A stretch of DNA of 64,000 bases from an uncultured Corynebacterium sp. (GCF_946998835.1 NZ_CAMQAZ010000010.1:1-64000), one strand, 5' to 3'. Shown: positions 1 through 9,112, counted from the first letter of the stretch. The notes: a model not told the origin generated them from the sequence alone. Translations and numbers: made by a program.

Positions 1-124
1 CCACATCTAACCCCAGCGACACGCCGAGCCAGACACACTTTTTGAGCCTTAACCCCTTAAGGTCCTGTTTGTCAGAGCTTCATTGGTGTAAGTTGCTCTG
101 TTAATTCAAGGCTTTTAAGCTTTT

Positions 125-176
125 AGACCCGCCGTTTGGGTTTCCATTGGATGGAAGCTCACGGCGGGTCTTTTTG
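125..176 (+). terminator. Intrinsic terminator of the gene left of the window
   Basis: An 11-bp perfect GC-rich stem (125-135 with 161-171) is followed directly by a run of T. It ends transcription of the upstream gene and separates it from the pnp leader. Confidence 0.85.
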
Positions 177-177
177 G

Positions 178-237
178 TCACTTGTCGTTGTGGTATTCAC
201 TCATCGATGCGCTGTAGCGTGGCCACAAGTGAATACC
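178..237 (+). other. Overlapping inverted repeats in the pnp upstream region
   Basis: GGTATTCACT (192-201) is a perfect inverted repeat of AGTGAATACC (228-237). TCACTTGT (178-185) is a perfect inverted repeat of ACAAGTGA (225-232). The two pairings share 228-232 and so exclude each other. There is no T tract, so it is not a simple terminator. Function unknown. Confidence 0.5.
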
Positions 238-444
238 TCATCGACATGTGGAGGGGCTGATCGACAGCGTGCGCATAAGTGCCGGGGCACCTTCGACAAG
301 ACACGGTAATCCACCGATGAGTGAAGAGAAGTCATCGATAAGTGCCCCCGCTCCGCAAACTCCTAGAACCCCGCGTAGGTGCAAAAACCCAGATGGCAGT
401 GAGAGGTCTCCGATCCGTCCAATACGAGAACTTTCCGTGTTAGC

Positions 445-453
445 TGGTAGAAT
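445..453 (+). promoter_or_regulatory. Candidate extended -10 promoter of pnp
   Basis: TGG followed by TAGAAT (448-453) matches an actinobacterial extended -10. A start near 460 would give a leader of about 70 nt before the pnp ATG, containing the AGGAG ribosome site at 517-521. Confidence 0.45.
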
Positions 454-530
454 GCGGGACGCAAACAAAGTTCATTCGACCTTTTTCAGGCGACATCGAT
501 GATCGCCGCTAGTTCTAGGAGTAATAACCT

Positions 531-2798
531 ATGGCCAACAGCAAGGCTGTTGAATTTTTCTTTGATGAGGATTTCGGTATTACCGAGGCCGTTGCCACCA
601 TCGACAATGGTGATTTCGGCACCCGCACCATCCGCTTTGAAACGGGCCAGCTGGCTCGTCAGGCCGATGGTTCAGTGACTACGTACTTGGACGAGGAGAC
701 CATGCTCCTGTCCACCGTCACCGCTTCCAACCAGCCCCGCGAGGGCTTTGATTTCTTCCCGCTGACCGTCGACGTTGAAGAGCGTATGTACGCCGCGGGC
801 AAGATTCCGGGTTCGTTCTTCCGTCGTGAAGGACGCCCGTCCACTGACGCCATCCTGGCATGTCGTCTGATTGACCGCCCGCTGCGCCCGACCTTCGTCA
901 AGGGCTTGCGCAACGAGGTTCAGGTTGTCGTCACCGTCATGTCCTGGGATCCGAAGGATCGCTACGACGTCGTGGCTATCAACGGTGCATCGGCCGCAAC
1001 TCAGCTTTCCGGCCTGCCGGTTTCCGGTGCTGTCGGTGGTGTCCGCATTGCGCTTATCGCCGATGACAAACATCCGGAGGGCGCATGGGTCGCTTTCCCG
1101 ACCGAAGAGCAGCATGAACAGGCTCTGTTCGAGATGGTCGTCGCAGGTCGTATCGTCACCCGCAAGCGCCGTGGCAAGAACGTCGAAGATGTCGCCATCA
1201 TGATGGTGGAGGCCGGGGCAGGGGAGACCGTCGTTAAGCGTGTTGCTGACGGCGCACCGGCACCGACTGAAGACATCGTCGCCGCTGGTCTGGAGGCTGC
1301 CAAGCCGCACATCAAGGTTCTGTGCGAGGCACAGAAGGGCCTGGCTGAGCGCGCAGCGAAGGAAACCCAGGAGTTCCCGCTGTTCCCGGCGTACAGCGAT
1401 GAGGTTTTCACTGCTGTCGAGAAGAAGTCCGCTAAGAAGCTGGCCAAGCTGCTTACCATCCCGGGTAAGCAGGAACGCGATGACGCCACCAACGAGTACA
1501 TGGAGGATGTCGAGGGGCAACTGTTGGAGCGCTTCGTCTCTGACGATGTTGACGAGCAGGCTGCTTCCAAGCAGATTCGCGCTGCCTACAATGCAGTGAT
1601 GAAGCAGATCGTCCGTGAGAAGATTCTGGCCGAGGGCTTCCGTATTGACGGCCGCGGTGTCACAGACATCCGTGACCTGGGTGTTGAGGTCGGCCTGATT
1701 CCGCGCGCACACGGCTCCTCGCTGTTTGAGCGCGGCGAGACCCAGATTCTGGGTGTCACCACTTTGGACATGCTGAAGATGGAGCAGCAGATTGACTCGC
1801 TGACTCCGGTTACCTCTAAGCGCTACATCCACCACTACAACTTCCCGCCGTACTCCACCGGTGAGACCGGTCGCGTCGGTTCCCCGAAGCGCCGCGAGAT
1901 TGGCCACGGTGCGCTGGCTGAGCGCGCTCTGCTGCCGGTCGTCCCGTCCCGCGAGGAGTTCCCGTACACCATTCGCCAGGTCTCTGAGGCTCTCGGCTCC
2001 AATGGGTCGACCTCCATGGGCTCGGTCTGTGCTTCGACCCTGTCGCTGTACAACGCCGGTGTGCCGCTGAAGGCTCCGGTTGCCGGTATCGCCATGGGCC
2101 TGGTCTCCGGCGAGATTGACGGTGAAAACCGCTTCGTCGCGCTGACCGACATCCTTGGTGCCGAAGACGCGTTCGGCGACATGGACTTCAAGGTCGCTGG
2201 TACTGCGGACTTCATTACCGCACTGCAGCTGGACACCAAGCTCGACGGCATTCCGTCGAAGGTGCTGGCCGACGCTCTGTCCCAGGCTCGTGACGCGCGT
2301 CTGGCCATCCTCTCCACGATGGCAGAGGTCATTGAGTCCCCGGATGAGATGAGCGGCCTCGCCCCGAAGATCACCACCGTCAAGGTGCCGGCGTCCAAGA
2401 TTGGTGAGCTCATTGGCCCGAAGGGCAAGACCATCAACGGCATCACCGAGGAAACCGGCGCTGATATCTCCATCGAGGACGACGGCACCGTGTTTGTTTC
2501 GGCAACGTCCGGTAAGGCCGCAGATGCTGCAATCGAGCAGATTAACGCGATTGCGAACCCGCAGCTGCCTAAGGTCGGTGAGCGTTACCTGGGTACTGTC
2601 GTAAAGACTGTCGCCTTCGGCGCATTCGTCTCCCTGACTCCGGGCCGCGATGGTCTGATTCACATTTCCAAGCTCGGTGGCGACAAGCGCATCGAGAAGG
2701 TGGAGGATGTTATCAACGTCGGCGACAAGATTCAGGTCGAAATCGCTGACATCGACAACCGCGGCAAGATTTCGCTGGTTCCGGTCGAGGATGACTAA
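531..2798 (+). CDS. pnp: Polyribonucleotide nucleotidyltransferase (PNPase)
   Basis: PNPase degrades RNA 3'->5' by phosphorolysis in the cytoplasm and can run in reverse to add tails. The 755-residue product has the full family layout: two RNase PH-like domains (about 15-240 and 340-580), a KH domain with the GPKG loop near residue 629, and a C-terminal S1 domain from about 680. The catalytic acidic motif GDMDFKVAGT lies near residue 548. The ATG follows AGGAG at 9 nt. The gene is monocistronic here, ended by a strong bidirectional terminator. Family knowledge: Corynebacterium PNPase (also called GpsI) works with RNases E and J; RNase J is encoded 4 kb away. Confidence 0.97.
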   Translation: MANSKAVEFFFDEDFGITEAVATIDNGDFGTRTIRFETGQLARQADGSVTTYLDEETMLLSTVTASNQPREGFDFFPLTVDVEERMYAAGKIPGSFFRREGRPSTDAILACRLIDRPLRPTFVKGLRNEVQVVVTVMSWDPKDRYDVVAINGASAATQLSGLPVSGAVGGVRIALIADDKHPEGAWVAFPTEEQHEQALFEMVVAGRIVTRKRRGKNVEDVAIMMVEAGAGETVVKRVADGAPAPTEDIVAAGLEAAKPHIKVLCEAQKGLAERAAKETQEFPLFPAYSDEVFTAVEKKSAKKLAKLLTIPGKQERDDATNEYMEDVEGQLLERFVSDDVDEQAASKQIRAAYNAVMKQIVREKILAEGFRIDGRGVTDIRDLGVEVGLIPRAHGSSLFERGETQILGVTTLDMLKMEQQIDSLTPVTSKRYIHHYNFPPYSTGETGRVGSPKRREIGHGALAERALLPVVPSREEFPYTIRQVSEALGSNGSTSMGSVCASTLSLYNAGVPLKAPVAGIAMGLVSGEIDGENRFVALTDILGAEDAFGDMDFKVAGTADFITALQLDTKLDGIPSKVLADALSQARDARLAILSTMAEVIESPDEMSGLAPKITTVKVPASKIGELIGPKGKTINGITEETGADISIEDDGTVFVSATSGKAADAAIEQINAIANPQLPKVGERYLGTVVKTVAFGAFVSLTPGRDGLIHISKLGGDKRIEKVEDVINVGDKIQVEIADIDNRGKISLVPVEDD

Positions 2799-2824
2799 CC
2801 GGCTGTCGTAGACAGTAGGTAGAG

Positions 2825-2857
2825 AAAAGCGGCTAGGCACTACGCCTAGCCGCTTTT
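2825..2857. terminator. Bidirectional terminator between pnp and the MFS gene
   Basis: A perfect 14-bp stem (2825-2838 with 2844-2857) with a 5-nt loop has A residues on the left arm and T residues on the right. It can serve both convergent genes. Confidence 0.9.
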
Positions 2858-2879
2858 TGTTTGGCTCAAAGCTTAGAAA

Positions 2880-4346
2880 CTACTGCAGTTCGAACTTCTT
2901 GCGCTGAGGGTTGAGCAGTGTGGTCAGGAAGACCAGCACGAGGCCAAGGCCCGCAGCGGTGAACATCGCAAAGCCATAGCCGCGAATAACGTCGTCAGCA
3001 GCCGGAGTTGCTGCACCGCTGCCGGACAGACCTGCGGCAATGACAGCTGATAGTGCGACAAACAGTGCAGTACCAACAGCACCCGCCACCTGCTGCAGCG
3101 TGTTCATGATTGCGGAACCATCCGGGTAGAGATTCTTGGGGAGCTCCCCGAGACCGAAAGTGAACAGTGGAGTAAACAGCAGCCCCAGGCCAATCTCAAA
3201 GACGATGTGGCAGGCGACAATCCACCACAGCGGAGTGGATGCCGAGATGAAGCCGAGCCCGAAGAGGCCAAGCGCAAGTACGACGGAGCCCGGAATTGCC
3301 AATGGACGGGGACCGTACTTATCAAAGAGGCGGCCAACAGTCGGCCCCATAAGCCCCATGACGAGCGGGCCGGGCATCACAATTAGGCCGATGGTCTTGA
3401 CATCAACACCGCGCAGGTTGAGGTAGAGCGGCAGGATGATGATTACACCGAACATCAGCATGAAGCCGATAGTCAAAATAATTGTGGACAGCCTGAAGCT
3501 CTTGGTGCGGAAGGTCCGAAGGTCCAGCAGAGCTCGGTTTCGCGGTGCCAAGCGGTGCTGACGCATGATGAAGAACATCAGCAGCACGATGCCGGCTACG
3601 CAGAGGATTCCGTCGATAAGCGAAAATTCCGCGCCCACCCGGCTTAGTGCATAGACCAGTGGACCGAATGCGCCGGCGCTGAGGAATACCGCGAGGATAT
3701 CGATGGGCTTGGAGGAGTTCTCTTCGATGTTGGGCACGAGAATGACACCAACCACCAGTACAAGAAGGCCGAGCGGCAGCATCGTGTCAAAAAGCGCGTG
3801 CCAATTGTTGTTTGCGATCTCCAGAATTAGGCCGGAGACGGTGGGGCCAATAGCAGGCGCGACAGCGATGACCACGCTCATTCGTCCCATCATTCGCCCG
3901 CGCTCATGTTCCGGTACTACGTTGAGCACCGTGGTCATCAGCAGTGGCAGCAGCACTGCGGTGCCGGAAGCCTGCACAACGCGGGCGAGCAGCACAACCG
4001 CAAAGTTTGGCGCGAAGGCACCGATGAGCGTGCCCACGACGAACAGTCCCTGACTGACCGCGAAAAGAGTGCGGAAGCGCACTGACGCAATGAGAAAACC
4101 GGTAATCGGAATGATGACCGCCATGGTCAGCAGGAAGGAGGTCGTCAGCCAGCCGGCAGTAGCTGCGCTGATGTTAAGATCCGCCTTGACGACGGGAATT
4201 GCGACGCTCATGACCGTCTCATTCAAGATGGCCATAAAAGCCGCAGCTAGTAGCACGTAAATGGCCATGTAAGCGTTTTTCGGCGCTTTGGCCTGTGGTG
4301 CTTCCGAGCTTGGGCTGAATTCGGAATCTTCAGATTCAGAAACCAA
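2880..4346 (-). CDS. MFS multidrug exporter, DHA2 (EmrB/QacA) type
   Basis: A 488-residue membrane protein with about 14 predicted hydrophobic segments, the number typical of the DHA2 drug:H+ antiporter family. The segment NETVMSVAIPVVKADL in the first helix is the familiar motif of EmrB/LmrB-like exporters. I chose a TTG start at 4346 because AAAGAGG lies 6 nt upstream; the frame stays open to 4469 but that extension is basic and lacks a ribosome site. The N-terminus is acidic and serine-rich. The gene is divergent from dapB and preceded by a structured leader (4420-4457). The substrate cannot be predicted; the family exports cationic drugs and, in some members, metabolites. Confidence 0.85.
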   Translation of the reverse strand: MVSESEDSEFSPSSEAPQAKAPKNAYMAIYVLLAAAFMAILNETVMSVAIPVVKADLNISAATAGWLTTSFLLTMAVIIPITGFLIASVRFRTLFAVSQGLFVVGTLIGAFAPNFAVVLLARVVQASGTAVLLPLLMTTVLNVVPEHERGRMMGRMSVVIAVAPAIGPTVSGLILEIANNNWHALFDTMLPLGLLVLVVGVILVPNIEENSSKPIDILAVFLSAGAFGPLVYALSRVGAEFSLIDGILCVAGIVLLMFFIMRQHRLAPRNRALLDLRTFRTKSFRLSTIILTIGFMLMFGVIIILPLYLNLRGVDVKTIGLIVMPGPLVMGLMGPTVGRLFDKYGPRPLAIPGSVVLALGLFGLGFISASTPLWWIVACHIVFEIGLGLLFTPLFTFGLGELPKNLYPDGSAIMNTLQQVAGAVGTALFVALSAVIAAGLSGSGAATPAADDVIRGYGFAMFTAAGLGLVLVFLTTLLNPQRKKFELQ

Positions 4347-4419
4347 GAGAAGCCTCTTTCTAGATAGCGTTATTGAAATAATTGATTTTCGAAGATAATG
4401 CGGTTTTGCGCAAGAAAAT

Positions 4420-4457
4420 CCCCGTCGAAAGCCGATAAAACGGCAAAGCCGACGGGG
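4420..4457 (-). other. Nested hairpin in the MFS gene leader
   Basis: CCCCGTCG (4420-4427) pairs with CGACGGGG (4450-4457), enclosing a second stem GCCG (4431-4434) with CGGC (4441-4444). Read on the minus strand the outer stem is followed by ATTTTC, resembling an attenuator about 75 nt before the MFS start codon. Confidence 0.5.
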
Positions 4458-4534
4458 GCATTGGCACACAAGATGCCCAACACATTCTAAGGTAAGGGAA
4501 GAAGATAAACCCGTTGGGAAAGGACAAGAGAGCT

Positions 4535-5287
4535 GTGAGCAACATCAAGGTCGGCGTACTCGGTGCTAAGGGCAAGGTAGGATCCACCATTTGCGAGGCA
4601 GTTGGAGCCGCCGACGATTTGGAGCTGGCAGTGGGGCTTGATTTTGGCGATGACCTGAATGAGCTTGTCACCGCTGGTGTCCAGACTATCGTTGATTTTA
4701 CTCAGCCTGATTCCGTTATGGGCAATCTTGAGTTCTGCATTAAAAATGGCATCAACGCCGTCGTGGGTACCACGGGCTTTACTAAGGAGCGCCTCGAGCA
4801 GGTGCAGCGTTGGCTTGACGACGCCGACGGTGATGCGAATGTTCTCATTGCACCGAACTTCGCAATCTCCGCTGTTTTGACCATGAAGATGGCAGAGCTG
4901 GCCGCTCCGTACTTCGATTCCGCTGAAGTCATCGAAATGCACCACCCGTTTAAGAAGGATGCTCCCTCCGGCACCGCTATCCACACCGCTGAGGCAATTG
5001 CGCGTGCGCGCAAAGAAGCCGGCATGGGGGAACAGCCAGATGCCACTGAGCAGACTCTGGATGGTGCTCGCGGTGCCGATGTTGAGGGCATTCCGGTGCA
5101 CGCGGTGCGCATGACCGGTTCGGTGGCACACGAGACTGTTATCTTCGGTGCCGAAGGACAGTCGCTGACTATTAAGCAGGACTCTTACTCGCGCACCAGT
5201 TTCGTGCCGGGTGTGCTGTTGGGTGTGCGCAAGATTGAGGATTTCCCGGGTCTGACTGTGGGTCTGGAGCCGTTCCTGGGACTGTAA
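4535..5287 (+). CDS. dapB: 4-hydroxy-tetrahydrodipicolinate reductase
   Basis: Catalyses the NAD(P)H-dependent reduction step after DapA in lysine and meso-diaminopimelate synthesis. The 250-residue product has the N-terminal nucleotide loop GVLGAKGKVG (residues 7-16) and the substrate signature HHPFKKDAPSGTA near residue 136, with the conserved His-His and Lys. GTG at 4535 gives the usual family length and start; a TTG at 4514 would add seven atypical residues. It opens a co-directional run with thyX and dapA. Diaminopimelate is needed for corynebacterial peptidoglycan. Confidence 0.95.
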   Translation: MSNIKVGVLGAKGKVGSTICEAVGAADDLELAVGLDFGDDLNELVTAGVQTIVDFTQPDSVMGNLEFCIKNGINAVVGTTGFTKERLEQVQRWLDDADGDANVLIAPNFAISAVLTMKMAELAAPYFDSAEVIEMHHPFKKDAPSGTAIHTAEAIARARKEAGMGEQPDATEQTLDGARGADVEGIPVHAVRMTGSVAHETVIFGAEGQSLTIKQDSYSRTSFVPGVLLGVRKIEDFPGLTVGLEPFLGL

Positions 5288-5307
5288 CGTCCAGGGGTTA
5301 GTTGAAA

Positions 5308-6060
5308 ATGTCTGAAAACGTCACTCTCAAGGCGCAGCTGATTGCAGCGACTAATTTCTTCCCACCTGAGGATATCGACTTTGATACCGATGCCGATGGT
5401 GGGGAGGCATTGATTGAGTTCTCCGGAAGAGCTTGTTATGAAACGTGGGACAAGCCCAATCCTCGGACTGCGACGAACAGGGGCTACCTGCGGCATGTGC
5501 TCGAGGTGGGGCACACCTCATTGTTTGAGCACGCCAGTGCAAGCATCTATGTCCGCGGTCTATCCCGCTCGTGTGCACACGAACTCACACGGCATCGTCA
5601 TTTTTCCTTCTCCCAGTTGTCGCAGCGCTTTGTGCCGGCCAGCTCCAACAATGTCGTGGTACCGCCCGCAATCGCGGAGGACCCGGAGCTGCTGCGAGTT
5701 TTTGAAAGTGCCGTCGATCAGTCCCGGTTCGCCTATGGTGAATTACTAGACGCGCTGGAAGAGAAGTGGGCTGACGAGCCCAACGCCATCTTGCGGCGTA
5801 AGCAGGCACGCCAGGCGGCGCGGGCAGTTCTGCCGAATGCCACTGAGACCCGAATCGTGGTTACCGGTAACTTCCGCTCCTGGCGACACTTCATTTCAAT
5901 GCGTGCAACCGAGCACGCCGATGCCGAAATTCGTGAGTTAGCAGTGGCTTGTCTGAGAGAGCTACAGCGCTGCGCGCCTGTGGCTTTTGGGGATTTTGAG
6001 ATCAGCACTCTGAGGGATGGATCGGTCGTTGCATCGAGTCCTTACGCCTTCGAAGGATAA
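5308..6060 (+). CDS. thyX: FAD-dependent thymidylate synthase ThyX
   Basis: Makes dTMP from dUMP using methylene-tetrahydrofolate and flavin, without needing dihydrofolate reductase to recycle folate. The 250-residue protein carries the ThyX motif RHRHFSFSQLSQRF near residue 95 (family pattern RHRxxSxxxxSxR). ATG 5308 is preferred over TTG 5302 because AGGGG lies about 10 nt upstream. It starts 20 bases after dapB and is followed 57 bases later by dapA, so it lies within the lysine-pathway run, an arrangement shared with other corynebacteria. Confidence 0.95.
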   Translation: MSENVTLKAQLIAATNFFPPEDIDFDTDADGGEALIEFSGRACYETWDKPNPRTATNRGYLRHVLEVGHTSLFEHASASIYVRGLSRSCAHELTRHRHFSFSQLSQRFVPASSNNVVVPPAIAEDPELLRVFESAVDQSRFAYGELLDALEEKWADEPNAILRRKQARQAARAVLPNATETRIVVTGNFRSWRHFISMRATEHADAEIRELAVACLRELQRCAPVAFGDFEISTLRDGSVVASSPYAFEG

Positions 6061-6117
6061 TCGCACGTACAGTGTGAAGATATAGTCGATTGAAATTTTA
6101 GGAAAAGGTAGTCAACA

Positions 6118-7023
6118 ATGAGCACAGGAATTGCGTCAACACGCGGTGCCGACATTTTCGGCACCGTCGCCGTAGCTATGGTGACCCCTTTTGATAAGGA
6201 TGGAAACCTCGATGTCGAGGCGGGTGTACGCCTTGCCGGCCATCTGGTAGACGGCGGCTGCGATGCCCTCATCCTGGCCGGTACTACAGGTGAATCGCCG
6301 ACCACGACCGTTGAGGAAAAGCTTGAGCTTCTCCGTGCCGTCCGCGCAGAGCTGGGTGACAAGGTCAAGCTCATGGCTGGTGCCGGCACCAACAACACGG
6401 CTAGTTCCATTGAGTTGGCAAAGGCTTCTGTGGAGGCGGGCGCGGATTCGCTGCTCGTCGTCACGCCGTACTACTCCAAGCCTTCTCAGGAGGGTCTGTA
6501 CCGCCACTTTACGGCGGTGGCTGACGCTACTGATGCGCCGGTGTGTCTCTACGACATTCCGCCGCGTTCGGTTATTCCGATTGAAGTTGATACCATTTAC
6601 CGGTTGGCGGAGCACCCGCGCATCCAGGCTGTAAAGGACGCCAAGGGTGACCTGGGAGCTGCCGCCGGCATTATTGCTAATACTGATTTGGCGTGGTACT
6701 CCGGTGACGACGTACTGAACCTGCCGTGGCTGTCGATTGGCGCCACCGGTTTCATTTCCGTTATTGGACATGCAGCCCCGCAGCTGTTGGCTGAGGTGCG
6801 CTCTTGCTTTGACAAGGGTGACCTGGCTGGTGCGCAGGCGGCCCACGCGAAGATGACTCCGCTGTTTGCAGCTCAGGCTGCGCTTGGCGGTGTAAGTTTT
6901 GCTAAATCCGCTCTGCGTTTGCAGGGCATTGAGATAGGAGATCCTCGCTTGCCGCAAATTGCAGCAAATGACCAGCAACTTGAGGTGCTTGAAGCAGCTA
7001 TGCGGAAGGCAGGTGTTCTGTAG
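6118..7023 (+). CDS. dapA: 4-hydroxy-tetrahydrodipicolinate synthase
   Basis: Condenses pyruvate with aspartate semialdehyde, the committed step to lysine and diaminopimelate. A 301-residue class I aldolase of the DapA/NAL family. The Schiff-base lysine sits in AVKDAKGD (about residue 172), the catalytic tyrosine in TPYYSKP (about 118-121), and the GTTGES phosphate-type loop is near residue 58. AGGAAAAGG precedes the ATG. The last base of its stop codon is the first... the TAG (7021-7023) shares its G with the GTG of rnj, indicating translational coupling. Confidence 0.96.
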   Translation: MSTGIASTRGADIFGTVAVAMVTPFDKDGNLDVEAGVRLAGHLVDGGCDALILAGTTGESPTTTVEEKLELLRAVRAELGDKVKLMAGAGTNNTASSIELAKASVEAGADSLLVVTPYYSKPSQEGLYRHFTAVADATDAPVCLYDIPPRSVIPIEVDTIYRLAEHPRIQAVKDAKGDLGAAAGIIANTDLAWYSGDDVLNLPWLSIGATGFISVIGHAAPQLLAEVRSCFDKGDLAGAQAAHAKMTPLFAAQAALGGVSFAKSALRLQGIEIGDPRLPQIAANDQQLEVLEAAMRKAGVL

Positions 7024-9086
7024 TGGCTGAAAGTCGCAATCGTGCTCGCAAAGTGACTCGTAAGGCAGGCCCACCTTCTGAGTCCGACGTGGCTGCAGCA
7101 GAGCAGTCCAATAACTCGAAGTCCTCGCAGCGTTCTGAGCGCTCGGACCGTTCGGGTAATCGTAAGAACTCCGGTAACGGTAAGAAGTCCCAGAGTTCGT
7201 CTAACTCTTCCAACTCGTCCAACCGCGGATCCCGTGGTGGTCGTGGTGGACGTGGCGGTAACCGAGGAAATAATTCTCGCGGCGGCCGTGGTGGACGCGG
7301 CGGCAACCGTCGTAACGTTGTGCAGTCGATGCAGGGTGCAGACTTGACTCAGCGCCTACCTGCACCGCCAAAGGCTCCGAAGGATGGCCTGCGCGTGGTC
7401 GCGCTCGGCGGTATCTCCGAAATCGGTCGCAACATGACTGTGCTGGAGTACAAGAACCGCCTGATTATCGTCGACTGTGGTGTGTTGTTCCCGAGCTCCG
7501 ATGAGCCGGGCGTCGACCTGATTCTGCCGGACTTCTCCTACATGGAGGACAAGTGGGATCGCGTGGAAGCTCTCGTGGTCACCCACGGGCACGAGGACCA
7601 CATCGGTGCTATCCCGTGGCTGTTGAAGCAGCGCGCGGACATTCCGATTATTGCTTCTCGTTTCACTCTGGCTCTGATTCAGGCCAAGACTCAGGAGCAC
7701 CGTCAGCGTCCGAAGGTTATCGAGGTCAACGACACCAGCCATATCCAGCGTGGCCCGTTCGACCTGCGGTTCTTCAACGTCAACCACTCCATCCCAGAGT
7801 GCCTCGGCATCGTCATTAAGACTGGTGCGGGCATGGTGGTGCACACCGGTGACGTGAAGATGGACCAGACGCCACCGGACGGAAAGCCTACTGACCTGCC
7901 GGCACTCAGTCGCTACGGTGACGAGGGCATTGACCTGTTCCTCTGTGAGTCCACAAACGCCACCATCCCGGGCTTCTCCGGTTCCGAGGCGGAGTTGGCT
8001 CCGACTCTGCGGCGCCTGATTATGGATGCTAAGCAGCGTGTTATCGTTGCAGCCTTCGCATCCAATGTCTACCGTGTCCAGGCCGTCATCGATGCAGCTG
8101 TCAAGGCTGGCCGTAAGGTCGCGTTCAATGGTCGCTCCATGATTCGTAACATGCGAATCGCCCAGGAGTTGGGTCTACTGAGCGCTCCGGAAAATACCAT
8201 TGTGGAGATGAACGAGGCCGCACGCATGGCTCCGCACAAGGTCGTGCTGGTGACCACGGGTACGCAGGGTGAGCCAATGGCTGCGCTGTCTCGTATGGCC
8301 CGCCGTGAGCACCGTCAGATTACGGTCCGTGATGGTGACCTGATTATTCTCAGCTCTTCGCTGGTTCCGGGTAACGAGGAAGCAGTCTTCGGCGTTATCA
8401 ACATGCTGGCCCAGATTGGTGCCACCGTTATTACTGGTAAGGATGCCAAGGTTCACACCTCTGGCCACGGTTTCGCCGGCGAGCTGCTGTTCCTCTACAA
8501 CGCAGCACGTCCGTCGAATGTCATGCCAATTCACGGTGAGTGGCGCCACATTCGTGCCAACAAGGAACTAGCTGTGTCTACCGGTGTGAAGCCGGAGAAT
8601 GTCGTCCTGGCCCAGAACGGTGTCGTTGTCGACCTAGTTGATGGCCGTGCGCGTGTCGTCGGTCAGGTGCCAGTCGGTAATCTCTATGTCGATGGTGTCA
8701 CCATGGGCGATGTCGATGCCGATGTTCTGGCAGACCGCGCTGAAATGCGCGAAGGCGGACTCATTACCGTCACCGCGGTCATCGATAACCGTACTGGTCG
8801 TCCGTTGGAGAAGCCGAAGGCTCAGGCTCGCGGTTACTCTGATGATTCGAAGGAAGTACTCGAAACTGTCGAGCAGGTTGTTGACGATACGCTCTTTGAC
8901 CTGGCGGGCAGCGGCGAGAACAACCCGTACCGCATGGCGCAGGAAGTTCGGCGTCGCACCGAGCGCGTCATTAACCAGAAGTGGCGCCGCAGCCCGATGA
9001 TTGTCCCAACTATCGTTCCGATGTCCTCCGAGGCAGCCGAAGAGGTTACGGACGAGGAAATCAAGGAGTCGCGCGAAAGCATTTAA
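7023..9086 (+). CDS. rnj: Ribonuclease J with RGG-rich N-terminal extension
   Basis: A beta-lactamase-fold/beta-CASP RNase with 5'->3' exo- and endonuclease activity that matures rRNA and decays mRNA. The zinc motif THGHEDH is near residue 184, followed by later motifs GDVKMDQ and HTSGH. The product is 687 residues, over 100 longer than Bacillus RNase J, because of a basic N-terminal region: Ser/Asn-rich residues 20-70, then Arg-Gly-Gly repeats from about residue 75 to 98. Such tails occur in actinobacterial RNase J and resemble eukaryotic RNA-binding RGG boxes (inference). GTG 7023 overlaps the dapA stop. Confidence 0.95.
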   Translation: MAESRNRARKVTRKAGPPSESDVAAAEQSNNSKSSQRSERSDRSGNRKNSGNGKKSQSSSNSSNSSNRGSRGGRGGRGGNRGNNSRGGRGGRGGNRRNVVQSMQGADLTQRLPAPPKAPKDGLRVVALGGISEIGRNMTVLEYKNRLIIVDCGVLFPSSDEPGVDLILPDFSYMEDKWDRVEALVVTHGHEDHIGAIPWLLKQRADIPIIASRFTLALIQAKTQEHRQRPKVIEVNDTSHIQRGPFDLRFFNVNHSIPECLGIVIKTGAGMVVHTGDVKMDQTPPDGKPTDLPALSRYGDEGIDLFLCESTNATIPGFSGSEAELAPTLRRLIMDAKQRVIVAAFASNVYRVQAVIDAAVKAGRKVAFNGRSMIRNMRIAQELGLLSAPENTIVEMNEAARMAPHKVVLVTTGTQGEPMAALSRMARREHRQITVRDGDLIILSSSLVPGNEEAVFGVINMLAQIGATVITGKDAKVHTSGHGFAGELLFLYNAARPSNVMPIHGEWRHIRANKELAVSTGVKPENVVLAQNGVVVDLVDGRARVVGQVPVGNLYVDGVTMGDVDADVLADRAEMREGGLITVTAVIDNRTGRPLEKPKAQARGYSDDSKEVLETVEQVVDDTLFDLAGSGENNPYRMAQEVRRRTERVINQKWRRSPMIVPTIVPMSSEAAEEVTDEEIKESRESI

Positions 9087-9112
9087 CCAGCGACAGTATC
9101 AGTAAGCGTAAG

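Larger units (their letters stand above)
1..530. other. Gene-free region upstream of pnp
   Basis: I see no convincing gene here. Positions 1-124 hold no frame that reads like a protein end, so the upstream neighbour (rpsO in related genomes) must end before the window. The stretch contains a terminator (125-176), an inverted-repeat element (178-237), a candidate pnp promoter (445-453) and a small hairpin in the pnp leader (GGCGA 489-493 with TCGCC 503-507). An 84-codon frame at 248-502 has no homology signal or good ribosome site and is not called. Confidence 0.6.

Noticed and set aside
248..502. 84-codon frame upstream of pnp
   Set aside because: No ribosome site, low-complexity Pro/Arg/Ser composition, and it overlaps the probable pnp promoter.
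672..2840. 722-codon open frame antisense to pnp
   Set aside because: It is a codon-bias shadow of a highly expressed gene; the translation has no recognisable domain and pnp is unambiguous.
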